Positions 1 through 12,852 of a stretch of 64,000 bases of DNA are shown piece by piece. Source of the stretch: Amyloporia xantha (taxonomy: Eukaryota > Basidiomycota > Agaricomycetes > Polyporales > Adustoporiaceae); NCBI GenBank assembly GCA_036971615.1, contig JAYKKR010000006.1:1860001-1924000 (forward strand), written 5' to 3'. Both the position numbers and the translations under genes were made by a program. The notes under the pieces were generated by a model that worked only from the letters and a program-made list of their open reading frames with translations, was not told where the DNA came from and made no database searches. Positions within the stretch are counted from its first letter, which is position 1. The number at the start of each line of letters is the position of its first letter.

Positions 1-1768
1 AGATGAGCAAGGGCTCATCTGGAAGGGCTTGACAATGCGAATAGAATGGTATAAAAGCAAAAGGATAACTCACAATGGATCCCCAGTTATCCTCTGATCA
101 AAACCTCAAAAAAGCGCCCATTCCATGTCCAACCCTCCAACCCCTCAAAATCTCCTTCCAAACTCCACCCAGCAAGCTTAGACAGTCCTAGTACTATTCC
201 CAAAGGCAAGGGAATAAGGAATAGAGAAGGAACACTCACAGAAATTCACAGATAGTGCAGAGCAGAGAACTGTCTGTGATCACTCAAGTTCCAGTGAATC
301 GAGATGCCCAGAAGCCATAGATAGTGAGCTCCAGTCCCTAGTCAACAGTTTGTGAGATCCAAGACAGCAGATAGCATAGATACAGGAAGGTAGCAGCAAG
401 AAGGAATGGCTGAGGAGAAGTGCAAATGCGTCTAAGTCCCTGCTGACCCTAATATGGGGTTTCCAAAACAGGCGTCAGTTTGACGCGACAAACTAACACC
501 CAATTAGGCACTCATGGTCGTTCATTCTCTTCCTCAACACCCACCCTGCTTCATCTTCTTCCATGTCACTTCACTTCCCTGCTTGGTTTCTGTTTACTCA
601 TTCATTGTTCTTCTCATCTCTGGGCTATATCTGGTAACTTCTAGTCTGTGGCCATCTCTCTGGTACTGCCTCAAGTATGAAGTATGGCGATGTGCTGGCA
701 GAGCATATGGGTCGTTAGGAATTGTAGGCATAGGTAAGTCCATATCTTCTTTCTATTCTCATCTGTATCTATGAATACTATGAATAGCTGACACTACTTC
801 TATCTCTAATCACAATCCAAATCACCAACATTGAAGGTTGGCTGTTGGTTGTCATCATGCGACAGCAAAGCAATGTAAGTCTGTCCATAATTCCCTTTCA
901 GGCTGACATGTCCATTGCATTCAATAGATATGACATGCTTTGTGCATGAATTCGTGCTTTTGTAAGACTTGTAAAGGATGGTGAGTCGTCATCTATAATT
1001 TCAAATTTTGATGAGAATACATACTCCTAACATGTAAGTCGTTCATTTGCTTCTCATTTCTTAGCTGCTCTAAATTATTGTATCTACAGACTTGTGTGAC
1101 ATGATAAGAACTGATTCTGATTGTGACAATGTCAGGTAAGGTGTTCACTTCTATCTCAATTCCTTTGTTGATTGCTTTGTTGATTATTTCCCATGCTATT
1201 CGGCTTCAGTTTACTGTGAAAATACTACTTATGTAAGTACCTTGTCTTGCTCCTTCAACTAATTGGACATTACCTGAATTCTTCTATTAGATTCTATTAT
1301 ATTTTGGCCACACAACAAAATATCTTCATTGATCTTGTGTACGTCTTTCAGCTTTGTGTTTTATATTACTGTATACTGAATAATAATATTAGTTTGGTGA
1401 TGTGGAGATTTCTGTCTTGAGCTATCACATTGGACGTAATTATTATGGCTGCTAGTATTAGATTATCTTTAGTGTGTATATATTATTTGTGAATATACTG
1501 CTGTGTTCTATTATAATACTGTAACCTTGAGAGTGCTCTGATACAAACTATAATTAGGTGTGAGAGACGACAAAAGACTACATAGGGTCATCTAGGAGTA
1601 CTCTCAGGCTACTCTCAGGTTACTCTGAGTTACTCTGAGAAAAAAATCTCATGTCAACTAAGTTTAAGAGCACTCTGGCTACTCTGAGTACTTTGAATAC
1701 TCTGAAGTCTCTAGGATGCTCTTGGATGCTCTTAAAGCAGCCTGGGACTAATATGGTTTTTCCTGATG
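1..1768. mobile_element. Family T element, right end only (non-coding, TIR)
   Basis: The stretch ends at 1756-1768 with GTTTTTCCTGATG, which is the inverse of the terminus at 62160 and matches both ends of the complete family T copy at 47577-53539. Inside the end (about 1590-1735) are many short ACTCTGAG/GAGTACTC words, then AT-rich DNA, then a run of GTAAGT-type donors (734, 875, 1034, 1136, 1233) with pyrimidine-AG acceptors between them (about 899, 1067, 1090, 1209). No coding frame joins across these exons. I read it as a spliced non-coding unit transcribed toward 1768. The other end lies outside the window. Confidence 0.6.
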
Positions 1769-2622
1769 AGGTCGGTACATGAACGTTCCTTCGTTTTCTT
1801 TGTATACCATGCTCTGATAGCCTCGTGTTATGATAATGTTCATGACAATCTCTTCGTTCATTTACATATGCTCATCTATTCACATTCAAGCGGCCTTGCT
1901 GATGTCAATCTGCACTCTGGATGTGCACGTTGTCAAAACTGGGCTAACACCCATATTATCGCCACAACATGTGCAAGAATAGAAGGTCTGTCTTTCATAT
2001 TTCTCTATGCAATGTTGTGCGGAAGTTCTGGATTCTAAATCTTCTCTCCATTGACTGATAGCATGCTAAGTTCCGCCGACTAGTCGTGTGTCAAGGTAGT
2101 AAAAGACACCGTTGCCCGTATCGGGAGCTGCCCGTGCCGCATGTTCTTACTTCTAGATGGACGAGCCCACTGGCTGTCTCGGATATGTACAAGAATGTCC
2201 AACTGTACCCATCATTGTGTATCCTGCTTGCGGCAGCTTTCCCAAGATGTTATCTTGTCGCTTCTTCTGCTGCTCCTTGTTCTGCCTGACTCTCGCCGGA
2301 GATCAGAAGTCATGACACTTCCAGACTTGTCTGCACGAGGATGTTCCTGTAAGTTATCCTGGTCTGGCCTCTGTGTTCTGTTTCCCACTGAATCTTTTGA
2401 ATTGCTGGTAGTTTGCCGTTCCCATGTTCTGAACACATGTTTGCAGAGCGTTGCTGATTACGTGGTGTTATCGTCCAATCTTCCCTGATCATCCCAAGCT
2501 TTGTCACCCCAAACGCGGCCACTGTGCCAGGCTAGTTCAGTTGGACTTGTCATCATGCAAGTTGTTTCCGTTGAGTAGAACTGACTCGTGACTAACTTAT
2601 ATGTTGAATAAGGCCCAGTCCG
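1769..2622. other. Intergenic DNA before the hAT transposase
   Basis: Only short frames on both strands, none with a recognisable motif. This probably contains the 5' end of the hAT element, but I could not pick a convincing terminal inverted repeat or an 8 bp target duplication on either side of the transposase. Confidence 0.4.
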
Positions 2623-2630
2623 TATATAAA
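2623..2630 (+). promoter_or_regulatory. TATA box of the hAT transposase
   Basis: TATATAAA lies 65 nt upstream of the ATG at 2695, a usual distance for a fungal core promoter with a short leader. Confidence 0.5.
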
Positions 2631-2694
2631 GGGACCTCAAACCCCAACTAGACTGCAGTACGCCTCGTCTCTCACAGACAGTAGTGCCTCAATC

Positions 2695-5691
2695 ATGCCT
2701 CCCCGCAAGGCCAACACCAGAAACACTGCCGGTCGTGGAGCGCCGGTGCAGCCTTCCGCTGCTCCCTCGCTGCTGTCGCCGCTGTTGCCCCTGACGCTGT
2801 TCCTGCTCCCACTCCCCCATTGCTGCTGTCCCCTGCTTCCTGCCACTGATGCCCCTGTTGCTGGGGCTGGTGGTGGCCCTGGTCAAGAAATTTTCAATCT
2901 CGAAGTCTCGTCCTCCGATGATGAAGGCGGCCAGCAGGCTGCTCCAGGTCAAGCGAGTACAGGTTCTAAGTCAGCTGCACAAGACATCAATTTCTTCTTT
3001 AATCGTGCCCCGCAAGGCTCAAAGAAGAAGACCGTTTGTTTGGCTTGCAGGTAATCCGTTTATCACGCACTTATTATTGTGCTAACATATGTTCAGGCGC
3101 ATCCAAGAGACTCATCCCAGGCACTCTGTCAAGTTGTATTCGGCAATGACTTTGACTAGTGTCCTTTGTGCACACTTGGTCAACAGCCACCTAGACGGAT
3201 ATGAAACCGCTTGCCGTGCAAATGGATGGCTGGCACTCCTCAACCGCCTCAATTGCAACACCGAGGTGGCACCCGATCCAAGCCCTTGCACACCTTTCTC
3301 CGACAAAGAGTTCATGAAAGCAATTATCAAATTCATATGTGCTGACGATCAGGTTCGTGCCATCTTGGTCTTTGAACATAGTCAATGTATTCTGATTAAT
3401 TTATTGTAGTCAGTCAATGTTGTTGATTGTCCCGAGTTCAGACAGCTCCTCCTCCTCTTGCGTGAGGACTTAGAGGATAGCAACATCCCGCACAGGACGA
3501 GGACGCGCACAGCAATTATTCACGCTTGGCTGGAGTATAACCGTGTCTTGACGAAGGAATTTGACGTAAGTAGTAATTGACTATCACAAATTTTGGATCA
3601 AATTAATATTTGATACAACAGTATGCGGTAGGAAAAGTATCTTTCACCGTCGATGTCTGGGACTCCTATATGAGGCGCGCCTACATGGGCGTGACTGCCC
3701 ACTGGGTCAGCGAGAACAAGGAGACCGGCTCTCTGCAGGACAAAGTTGCCTTGATAGGGTTCCATTGCCTTTATGGCTCCCATGACGGCGTAAACCTGTC
3801 CAACGTTTTACTTGAAGTTCTTGACAGGGTGCACGTTGTGGAGAAGGTACGTCGAGCTGCTCAAAGCCTTACAGCGCGCTAAATCTGTCATTCATGAAGT
3901 CCGGCAACTTTACGCTCGACAATGCCTCGTCAAACACGACGATGTTGCACGAACTGGAGAAGGCTCTGAAGGCCCGCGGCGTCTCTTGGGAAGCTGCCGA
4001 GTCTATCATTCACTGCCTCTCCCACAACATTAACTTGAGTTCTCAGCGTGTTATCAAGAGTTTTATGACCATGGACGAGGCCAGCGCCAACAATAGTGAC
4101 GATGATGAGGGTGCTGATAACAAGGACGAGGACGGAGGCGAGGGCGAGGATGAGGACGAGGACGAGGACAGCTCTGAAGAGGACAACATCGCCGGGTTCT
4201 CAGACAGATGGGCCCGTCATAACCCACTTGTCATCGCGTGTAAGATTGTGCGCAAGCTTTGCTCATTGCCTAGTCGCCGAGACAAGTTTGACCTAACAAT
4301 GCAACGATGCGTTGAGGATGGCCTAATTGAGAAAGTCCTCCAGCCGTTATTAGACGTCCGCACTCGGTGGGACTCCACCTACCTGATGTTGAACAGGTTG
4401 CGTCTTCTTCGCGCTGTAAGTTCCTGTTTCCATTGTATATTGCTCATCACTCAAATAGTTTCTCATAGGCTATCGACAAATCTGTCGGGAGCTTCCTGAG
4501 CTCCGTAATTATCAACTTACGGATGATCAGTGGCAATGTCTCACCGACTGCGAGATGGCACTAAAGGGACGCCGTTCCTAATCTTTACCATCTTACCATA
4601 TGTAGCTTATCGCAGCATTTCATATCGATTACATAGGTCCCGCAGCTCGTTCAACCTATCCTGAGTACGGAGAAGATGCCGGTCCTGTCTGCGTCTATTC
4701 CTGTCTACGAATTAATGATGACACGCTGGGAGGTTTTGCGGGACAAGAACCCCCGCATGGCCCGTCATATTCAGGAGGGTCTCAACGTCGCCCAGAAGTA
4801 CTACACCAAAATGGACGACACGCCGGCTTATGTCCTGTCAATGTGTAAGTGTTTCGGTTTCTCGCAAATCTCATATCATTTAGTACTGGAAATACAGTCA
4901 CAAACCCGGCCGTGCGCCTTACCTGGATTAATGATCACTGGGATGAGGACTATCGCCGTAGGGCTGTCGAGGTGATCAAAGAGAAGGTATATTATGTGAT
5001 TATGTATGAATCGGTATACACTGACATGTTCTTCAGATGCACGGGTATTGTCAGAATCCTCACCGAGACAATTCAGTAGTGTCTGGATCAGAAGTACCTG
5101 TGCATCGTCAACGAGTCGCTTTCAACCTAGGTGCCATTGATGCACTTGCAGCGCAATATGGCCTTGAGGACATGGCCTTCAGCTCTACGAGCGAAGGAGA
5201 TCAAAGCGTCAACAAAGAGTTTGGTACATACCTTGCACAGCCCCTTGCTTCTGCCACTGTCAACATCACAAAATGGTGGGAGGTTTGTAGATCCTCCGGT
5301 AGAAGTTATTCAGTATGCTGATTGGCGTGTTCTACAGATGAACAGAGAGACCTTCCCGACCATTTTTCGCATTGCTGTGGACTATATTTCCGTCCAGGCC
5401 ACTTCCGTGCCTGCCGAACGAGTGTTTTCATCTGCGGCAGAGACCGACACTCGTCGTCGCAACCGGATCTCCCCCCATCTCTTTGAAGCGCTTCAGATGC
5501 TGAAGTACAGTTTCAAGTCAGACCGCTTGAACTTTACCGAGGGCTGGGAGACGTCGGTTAGAATGTTGGAGGAGCCTTTGCCGCAAGGAGATAACCTCTT
5601 GGCCTTAGCTGCTGGGGGAGAGGGCTCACGTGGTGCTATGCTTGAGGTTCTTGTGAATGATAGTGGCAATGAGCAAATCGAGGTCGAGTAA
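2695..5691 (+). CDS. hAT-family transposase (BED finger, RNase H-like core, dimerisation tail)
   Basis: Multi-exon transposase of the hAT superfamily. Exon 1 starts at the ATG at 2695 with a Ala/Pro/Leu-rich leader and reaches a BED-type zinc finger: CLAC then, after an intron at 3051-3096, HLVNSH. Further introns are seen near 3354-3410, 3567-3621 and 3847-3899; the last joins VVEK to SGNFTLDNASSN, the hAT core motif with the conserved Asp. A long acidic stretch (about 4090-4190) follows, then LDVRTRWDSTYLML, typical of hAT. After introns near 4415-4468 and 4580-4655 the frame continues with STEKMPVLSASIPVYEL. The last exon holds the C-terminal dimerisation domain, with ATSVPAERVFSSA and RRRNRISPHLFEALQMLKY. 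I see no nonsense codon that splicing cannot remove, so the gene may be intact. Element ends were not found. Confidence 0.85.
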
Positions 5692-6059
5692 ATGGTTGTC
5701 TTCTGATGTGTACCATGTTCATCTCATCTTGCTGTCGATATCCGCTCCATCGCAAGTGTCTTTACGTCATGTAACAGTAGTACTGTCAATGAATATCTGC
5801 ATTCCATGTGTAACTGTGCCCGCAGCCCGATCCACATTGAACTATTGTGTAAATGCACTTGGTCAAAGCACAATTAATGTATACCTGTATCAACCACATT
5901 TTCTGATTGGTCTGTGTTATAACTACCGTGTGAATTCCATCCTGAATGTGTCTTCTTGCCACCGTGCGTGAACACCACTCGTTTGGTTCTCAGGCTTGTA
6001 TATACTGTTCTCCCAGGGTTCAAAGTCTCCTCCCGCCCTCGTCCCCTTTGTTATACATC

Positions 6060-7420
6060 ATGTCCTCTCCCCCCGCCGTTTTTGGCGTCAGATACAGACT
6101 CAAAACGAAGATTGGGTCTGGTTCTTTTGGTAATACACATAGAGTAGTTCGGTCATGCGAGTGAGAAATTACACTGATATTCTAATGCACGTACTGTATA
6201 TCTTGCCACCGACATCCTAACTGGTGATGATTTTGCAATCAAGCTCGAGAATGTCTTCTCTGTGTATCCCCAGTTAGAACAGGAATGTGAAGTGTACAAG
6301 ACACTATCCGGCACTCCGGGCGTACCTCGAGTTCACTGGCTAGGATATGGAAACGGTTACGACGCTATGGTCCTTGACCTCTTAGGGCCATCGCTGGAGA
6401 CTCTTTTCAAGCGCTGCGGGCAGAAGTTCACATTGAGGACCGTACTGATCTTGGGCGACCAAATGGTCTGTGTCTATTTAGTTGTCCTGGGATGCGACTT
6501 ACAGTGTCATGTTATAGATTTCACGCATCGAAAGCATTCACGCTCATCATTTTGTCCACCGCGATATCAAACCAGCTAACTTTCTACTCGGATCCGAGAA
6601 TGATTGCAACCAAATCTACATCATTGATTTTGGTCTTGCAGAGCTCTATCGAGACCCAGTGACGCACATGCATATGCCATATAAAGAGGGCATGGAGCTT
6701 CTGGGAACCACTCGCTTTGCATCTGTCAATACTCACTTGGGTGTCCAGCAATCCCGCCGTGATGACATAGAGTCCGTCATCTACATTCTGATCTATTTCC
6801 TCCGTGGCTCTCTCCCTTGGCAAGGATTGGAGTCCGCACAGGGAGCTGCGGACTTGATCATGAGGAAGAAAGTTGACACACCACCCTCTGTTCTCTGCAA
6901 CGCCCTTCCGTCCACGTTTGGTACCATGCTACAGTACGCCCGGACCTTACAATTCGACGAGGTCCCGGACTACTCCTATCTTTGTGGGCTTCTGCGACAG
7001 CTCGCAAAGTGTGAGGGCATCTCTTATGATAATGGCCTTGACTGGTCCAGGCCGGATAATCACGAGTCGTCTGCATCCATGCCCAGTGCCGCCATTACTG
7101 CAGGGAGGGGGAAAGGTCGAAAGATACGCAAGGTCATACTGTCAGACCGAATGTATGTCATTTCAACTCACTCCTATTCATATGCACTGAAATTTCCTCA
7201 GCTTGCGCTCGCACTGTTGATGTCCGAGTGGTGCTGTCTCTCGTGGTTCTCGTCTCTGAATATCATGCCCAGGTCGAACGTGCACGCGAGCTCTTGTGGG
7301 GAGGATTTCATCTTTATCATTCCTTACGGATACTCCCGCCCTTCCTTTCATCATGGATTCTTATCATTTTCTTCTCCTGAATCACGCTCTCTTTTGTCAA
7401 TGGTTGGCGTAGTGTTGTAG
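6060..7420 (+). pseudogene. Casein kinase 1-like protein kinase, exon 2 acceptor not visible
   Basis: Ser/Thr kinase of the CK1 family, which phosphorylates acidic or primed substrates. The ATG at 6060 opens with VFGVRYRLKTKIGSGSFG (glycine loop). Exon 2 has the lysine motif DDFAIKLE, then LLGPSLETLF. After an intron at about 6466-6517 come HRDIKPANFLL (catalytic loop), IYIIDFGLAELYRD (metal-binding Asp), GTTRFASVNTHLG and SRRDDIESVIY, all diagnostic of CK1. A basic tail (GRGKGRKIRK) precedes a last small intron near 7152-7200. Between GSGSFG (about 6130) and YLATDILTG (about 6205) there is a good donor (GTAATA or GTGAGA) and a branch-point-like CTAAT, but no AG before the exon; the first AG comes after the catalytic lysine. 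Either the acceptor has mutated or an unusual site is used, so I lean to a pseudogene. It is the only host-type gene in the left part of the window. Confidence 0.7.
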
Positions 7421-8171
7421 CTGGGTGGCTGTACGTCTACTGTACCGGAATGTGGCACTGTTGTTGCATGAATATCATGTCTATTATACCATTGTGTCTT
7501 TTGAATACATGTTGTTGACTCGTATATCATCGCACATCTGCCGTTGAATGTCAGGAAGCCATCTTATGCAATACAGTGTCTCTTGTTACTTCTAAGTCTT
7601 CAATGATCCTCTGGATTATCTTGTGCTATTGACTGTCGCCTAAAATAAGAGATTGATTTGTCAGCACACCTATGAGGAGTCGTGACCGTCATGAACTTGG
7701 ACGTTGACCTTCTTTGTTGAGCACACACAAATCCATCCTACCTAGGCTTTTTCTTTTTACAAAAGCATAATTGCACGTACGTGGTAGTTCAGGTGAGTCA
7801 GTATCTACTGTAGTTCTACTGTCAAGACACGCTGGAACGACTTTGAGTCCTCTGGTAGTGCCAGCCATCGTTCGCAACGACTGTGAGTCCTGCAACCAAT
7901 TGTCCTACACCAGCCAAACTTTGTGTTCGCTGGTGTATTGACATCTCATGTTGAAGATTTGCTCATGTTGCAGAGACCACTTCCGTCCCAGCATTCCTAC
8001 ATTCATTCTCCCAACGTGTCCACACCGAGCGCAGCCAAATGCCGAATTCTTCTCTCAGCCTCTTAGAGGCCACGCCATACCTGTTCAATTCGTGGAGTCG
8101 ATATAAATCAAACAAGTTAAGTGTATGCCCTCATGGTCTTACCATGTTTTTCTGATGCAGATCTAGACTTT
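7421..8171. other. Intergenic region between kinase and family A copy 1
   Basis: No supported gene. A TATA-like ATATAAAT at 8101-8108 sits about 70 nt before the ATG at 8172 and is the likely promoter of the next gene. Confidence 0.4.
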
Positions 8172-9984
8172 ATGGACCCCGACAATCCTCCTCGTCTTCA
8201 AACGCCATGGCATTCTAGAGTAAAAGTTGACAGGGATGGTGAGTATAGACCAACTCCGTGTCATTTCATATTATTGTGGCTTACTGTCCCGTATAGCTAC
8301 AATTACGTTCATGGACGGTCTAGTTGGAGCGGAAAGCTCTGACGGCAAATGGATTATCACCTCCCCAAATGCAGACTGGATACCTGAGCCCATCATTGGT
8401 CCTGTCAAAGTGTTTTCCCGGGCAGATGGTAGATGTGGACCAGAAGATCCTATAGTGTGGCCTCAAGCACATTCTTCTCGGTTCGAACATTTTGCACTTA
8501 TTCTACGCCAACCTGAAGACCCAAAGAATCCTCGACAACCCATTTGGCATGTTCCCACCATTGAAGACTTTGTCCCCTTGGAACAATCAATTGTCCGTAT
8601 CCTGGGTACCTTGTCCGAAGGGCACCAGAAAGAGTTGCAACCGTTGCTGGTGGATCTTTCGAACAGGGCCAAGCAGTATAATGATACGGTTCGCGATATC
8701 GAAGGAACACGGTTGAAATTTTGCCTGATTGCAATGGAGCGAGTGTATCATCGACTGGTTTACCCCTCCACCTTCAGAGATATTCTTCGACAAGTGGTCT
8801 ATGTGCAGCGCTAATGGCTAGAATGCACGGCATGGCTTGACTGGGCGGAACAAGTATGGAAAGATATCTACACCATTCCAAAGGATCTACCTCCCGTTCA
8901 AAAGCAGTACATGGGCGCATATACAACCAATCCTGAAGTCGTACAGAAGTTCATGAGTGCAGGTATACCGGTGTGGTTGATGAGGACAGAGATGCAGATC
9001 ACAGCCAGCGTTGTCATCAAGGAGATACTCTCATCGCTGGACTACCCGCAGAACATACCAGGAGACAGCGGCCAGTTTCCAGAGACTCCTATCTATGTCG
9101 GCTTTGCAGGTGATCGACATCTGGAAGCGATATTTCAAGGCGGGCATGTTTATCTCGATGTGGAGTGCACACCTCATCCCGATTATGATAAGCTTGTTTT
9201 GCAACCGTCCGTCAAGCATGCATTTGAGGAGAAGGCGTTGTTAAGGCGTCGTGATGATGGCAAAGCTGTAACATCCATGCTTCCCACAGCAGTAGGAAGC
9301 GAGCGCAATCTGGTACGATATTCTCCATGTAAGTTGCTATGCACTGTTCGATTTCAGTAGACTGATGATATCAATTAGATCCTCGGCCCAAATCCAAGCA
9401 GCCAAAGTCGCGTGGTCGAGATAAATTCAAGGACATCCCACATCCTTGGATGCCTGCTCCAATCAAAGTCTGGTCTGACGCATTGGCCGCAGTTGACCGT
9501 TCTGGCATCCCTATCAACAAATGGAACTACTACGTGCCCGAGCCTGGCTTGTTCATGGGGACAACAAATGTGGAGCATCAGAATCGGTATCTCACGACCT
9601 GGCTGCGTATGCGTCAGGCCTGGTACTACTTACTTCGTGAGTCGCCGATGGAGTTGGTACAAATCCCCTCCCAGTGGTGGTGTGATTTCCTCAACAGCAG
9701 TTCTGGCGTGATAGAGGTCTTGGCCAGCGGTACGAGGACCGCGACTCGCAAGAAGGATTGCCATGTCTATATTTGGACGTGTTTTCATGGAACTTGATCT
9801 CAATTCCGACTTTCAAGGTGGACTTCCCAAGTTCTTCGATAGAGATATCACACTGCCCGATCTCCGTGCCAGTCGTGAAGTCATGTGGGAGCTCTTTGAG
9901 ATAGGATTCCACTTTGAGCTGTGGGCGTTAGACAACTACCTAGTGCCATCAGCCAATCTGGTTGCGGAGGATCACCGGGATCAG

Positions 9985-11027
9985 CTGCTTATGTACGCCT
10001 GATGCACCAGACAGTGGATAAGCCCCCAGACCTGTTATGCACCAGACAGGCTATCTGCCTGCACCCTGGTGCATCAGGTGCAGGGTGCTATATAGGGCAG
10101 GAGTAGTGTGACAGTAGCTGGTATTGTATGGCTTACAAATCAGGCCGAAAGCGGAAATACACATTAATTCTATAACAAATGTGTATAATTCAAACTCAGC
10201 CAGTATGTAAGCATCCAAATAAGGAAGGTGGGCATGTATAGGCTCATTTTGATGCTTGCAATGGTGGCTATTAGAATCTGCTGCTTATAATGGATTCTAA
10301 TGAAACATATTACTATTGTATACCATTAGAATGCTTACAAATGGGGCTATTCAAATATTGTAACAAAAATTGTATTCATTCAGGCTGATAGAAGCTTGTA
10401 TTGAATGCCACTGGTATATACCATTAGAAAGCTTATAAATGGGGCTATTCAAATATTGTAATGAAAATTGTATTGGTCCAGGCTAATAAAATTTTGTATT
10501 GGATGTATGCTTGTTATATATCAATAAAATGCAAAAAATGGGTCAATTCACAAAATGGGATTGACAGGTGCAGGCAAATGTGGATTTCACATATTGGCCT
10601 CATATGCTTGTATGCTTGTAATCCTGGGCTTGTGAGCCTTTTCACTGATCACCCAGCCCATATGGAGCAATACAGATGCTGTATAACCATTTTCAGCCAA
10701 AATAAATTTCATACGCACCGCGTTTGAAAACATATTTTGTGTTTTCTGACTTAAGTAAGCGAGCTATGGTGCTCAAACAAATTTTCCCATATCACTGGAG
10801 TGATGGTCTACGACTTTCATTTATACCATATATGGTAATTTTCACTTTTGGAAAACACTATCTGGGCCCGCAGGGCATATAGGTACACGGGACAGACATA
10901 TAGAGGGTGTAATAGTCATCAAACTATGTCTAGATAAGTCTATAACATGTGTCTGACATGAGTCTGACATGAGTCTTAATTGGTCTTACATGAGTCTTAC
11001 ACAAGTTTCACCACTCTTGTTCTGTGC
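9985..11027 (+). repeat. Left arm of the hairpin element
   Basis: This arm pairs base for base, with few mismatches and small indels, with 11100-12147. Mirror positions sum to about 22128. Confidence 0.85.
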
Positions 11028-11099
11028 GCACTTCAGTCACTCATATCCTAGTATCAGTGTACACACAAATCAGTGTATACTCAATGTGTACAAAGTGAT

Positions 11100-12147
11100 T
11101 GAACAGAACAAGAGTGGTGAAACTTGTGTAAGACTCATGTAAGACCAATTAAGACTCATGTCAGACTCATGTCAGACACATGTTATAGACTTATCTAGAC
11201 ATAGTTTGATGACTATTACACCCTCTATATGTCTGTCCCGTGTACCTATATGCCCTGCGGGCCCAGATAGTGTTTTCCAAAAGTGAAAATTACCATATAT
11301 GGTATAAATGAAAGTCGTAGACCATCACTCCAGTGATATGGGAAAATTTGTTTGAGCACCATAGCTCGCTTACTTAAGTCAGAAAACACAAAATATGTTT
11401 TCAAACGCGGTGCGTATGAAATTTATTTTGGCTGAAAATGGTTATACAGCATCTGTATTGCTCCATATGGGCTGGGTGATCAGTGAAAAGGCTCACAAGC
11501 CCAGGATTACAAGCATACAAGCATATGAGGCCAATATGTGAAATCCACATTTGCCTGCACCTGTCAATCCCATTTTGTGAATTGACCCATTTTTTGCATT
11601 TTATTGATATATAACAAGCATACATCCAATACAAAATTTTTATTAGCCTGGACCAATACAATTTTCATTACAATATTTGAATAGCCCCATTTATAAGCTT
11701 TCTAATGGTATATACCAGTGGCATTCAATACAAGCTTCTATCAGCCTGAATGAATACAATTTTTGTTACAATATTTGAATAGCCCCATTTGTAAGCATTC
11801 TAATGGTATACAATAGTAATATGTTTCATTAGAATCCATTATAAGCAGCAGATTCTAATAGCCACCATTGCAAGCATCAAAATGAGCCTATACATGCCCA
11901 CCTTCCTTATTTGGATGCTTACATACTGGCTGAGTTTGAATTATACACATTTGTTATAGAATTAATGTGTATTTCCGCTTTCGGCCTGATTTGTAAGCCA
12001 TACAATACCAGCTACTGTCACACTACTCCTGCCCTATATAGCACCCTGCACCTGATGCACCAGGGTGCAGGCAGATAGCCTGTCTGGTGCATAACAGGTC
12101 TGGGGGCTTATCCACTGTCTGGTACATCAGGTATACATAAGTTGGTG
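11100..12147 (-). repeat. Right arm of the hairpin element
   Basis: Inverted copy of 9985-11027. It ends at TAAGTTGGTG directly before the second copy of the 10 bp duplication. Confidence 0.85.
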
Positions 12148-12487
12148 CCGGGATCAGGATTGCATGCGCGAGCACCTTCTTACGAAGGTATTTGACCAAG
12201 TATTCCATCATATGCTCGTACTTCGGCTTCCAGCATCACACACCGGTCTTGCAGCGGGGCGTATTCGTGATCGACTAGAGAATCTCCAAGCATTTCACGA
12301 AGTCATATGCAGATGGCCACACGTACCAGACAACATTCGCAAGGGGATCTTTGTGCCCACATGTACGGACGTGCTGTTGCACGACAGGGAGAAGAAGCTC
12401 ATCCAATTCTATGTACAAACTTTCTACGATGTAGCTGGTCGGGCTCCTCTTGTCCCACATTTGCCTCCCCTTGTAGAACTTGCTTGA

Positions 12488-12852
12488 TCTCGTCATGTAA
12501 TATCGTTAGCATTATGTCGTTGTTTTTCGCAATTTAAAAACCATAGCTTTGAGACTACAGCAATCAGTTCATTGTTCAGTGTGGCTGATGCAGTAGTAAG
12601 TCTATTGAATTTGACAGCTAGTTACTGGTAGAATGGTAAGTCTTTGATCTGCATACGGTTTTATTGTTACTGATATCTCTCCCTATCCAAAGAAAAGCTC
12701 ATGGGCCAGCCATTGTTCCGTTCTCGTGGCTTCCAACATCTCCTCACGAAGTCATTGTATTCATCTCGCCAGTCAGCTGCGGATTGTTCTCGTCACTCTC
12801 AACATATCTAGACCAAAGACTGTCACTCCCTACACCTCCACCCGCAACCACA
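12488..12852. other. Short intergenic region
   Basis: No supported gene or repeat. It holds the 3' flank of family A copy 1 and the presumed promoter of the next gene. Confidence 0.3.

Larger units (their letters stand above)
9985..12147. mobile_element. Hairpin (foldback) transposon with about 1.04 kb arms
   Basis: Two near-identical inverted arms of about 1.04 kb (9985-11027 and 11100-12147) flank a spacer of only about 70 nt. The flanks carry the 10 bp direct repeat CCGGGATCAG (9975-9984 and 12148-12157), taken as the target duplication. The arm ends read CTTATGTACGCCTGATGC at the left and, inverted at the right, CACCAACTTATGTATACC. The latter matches the left terminus of KDZ-C at 45774. 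Each arm also has TGATGCACCA words, a TATATAGGG box and 11 bp TGTAAGACTCA-type repeats near the centre. The single 85-residue frame is mirrored on both strands and looks like an accident of the palindrome. No transposase is present, so it is non-autonomous. Confidence 0.85.
8172..12487 (+). pseudogene. Family A unknown protein, copy 1 (nonsense codon plus hairpin-element insertion)
   Basis: Unknown protein with a full-length relative in the window (17623-19725, minus strand). The ATG at 8172 starts MDPDNPPRLQTPWHS; an intron at about 8239-8296 leads to DGKWIITSPNADW, RADGRCGPEDPIVWPQ and AGIPVWLMRTEM; after an intron near 9330-9378 come LTTWLRMRQAWYYLL and HTGLAAGRIRDRLE. Copy 2 has the same blocks in the same order, so the gene model is well supported although no known domain is recognisable. 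Two lesions are seen. A TAA at 8812-8814 replaces the Tyr codon that copy 2 has after VQR, with homology continuing in frame. A 2163 bp hairpin element (9985-12147) sits between the codons for HRDQ and DCMR, flanked by a 10 bp duplication; skipping the element and one duplicate keeps the frame. Function unknown. Confidence 0.7.

Noticed and set aside
514..774. 86-residue hydrophobic frame resembling a membrane protein
   Set aside because: It lies in the intron-rich non-coding part of family T, ends through a good splice donor and has no counterpart in the other two copies that I can see.
2040..6050. Possible hAT terminal inverted repeats (GC-rich words near 2105 and 5820)
   Set aside because: Only partial complementarity and no 8 bp duplication; not enough to mark ends.
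10461..11661. Mirrored 85-88 residue frames inside the hairpin element
   Set aside because: The same frame appears on both arms because of the palindrome; no motif, AT-rich and no flanking gene signals.
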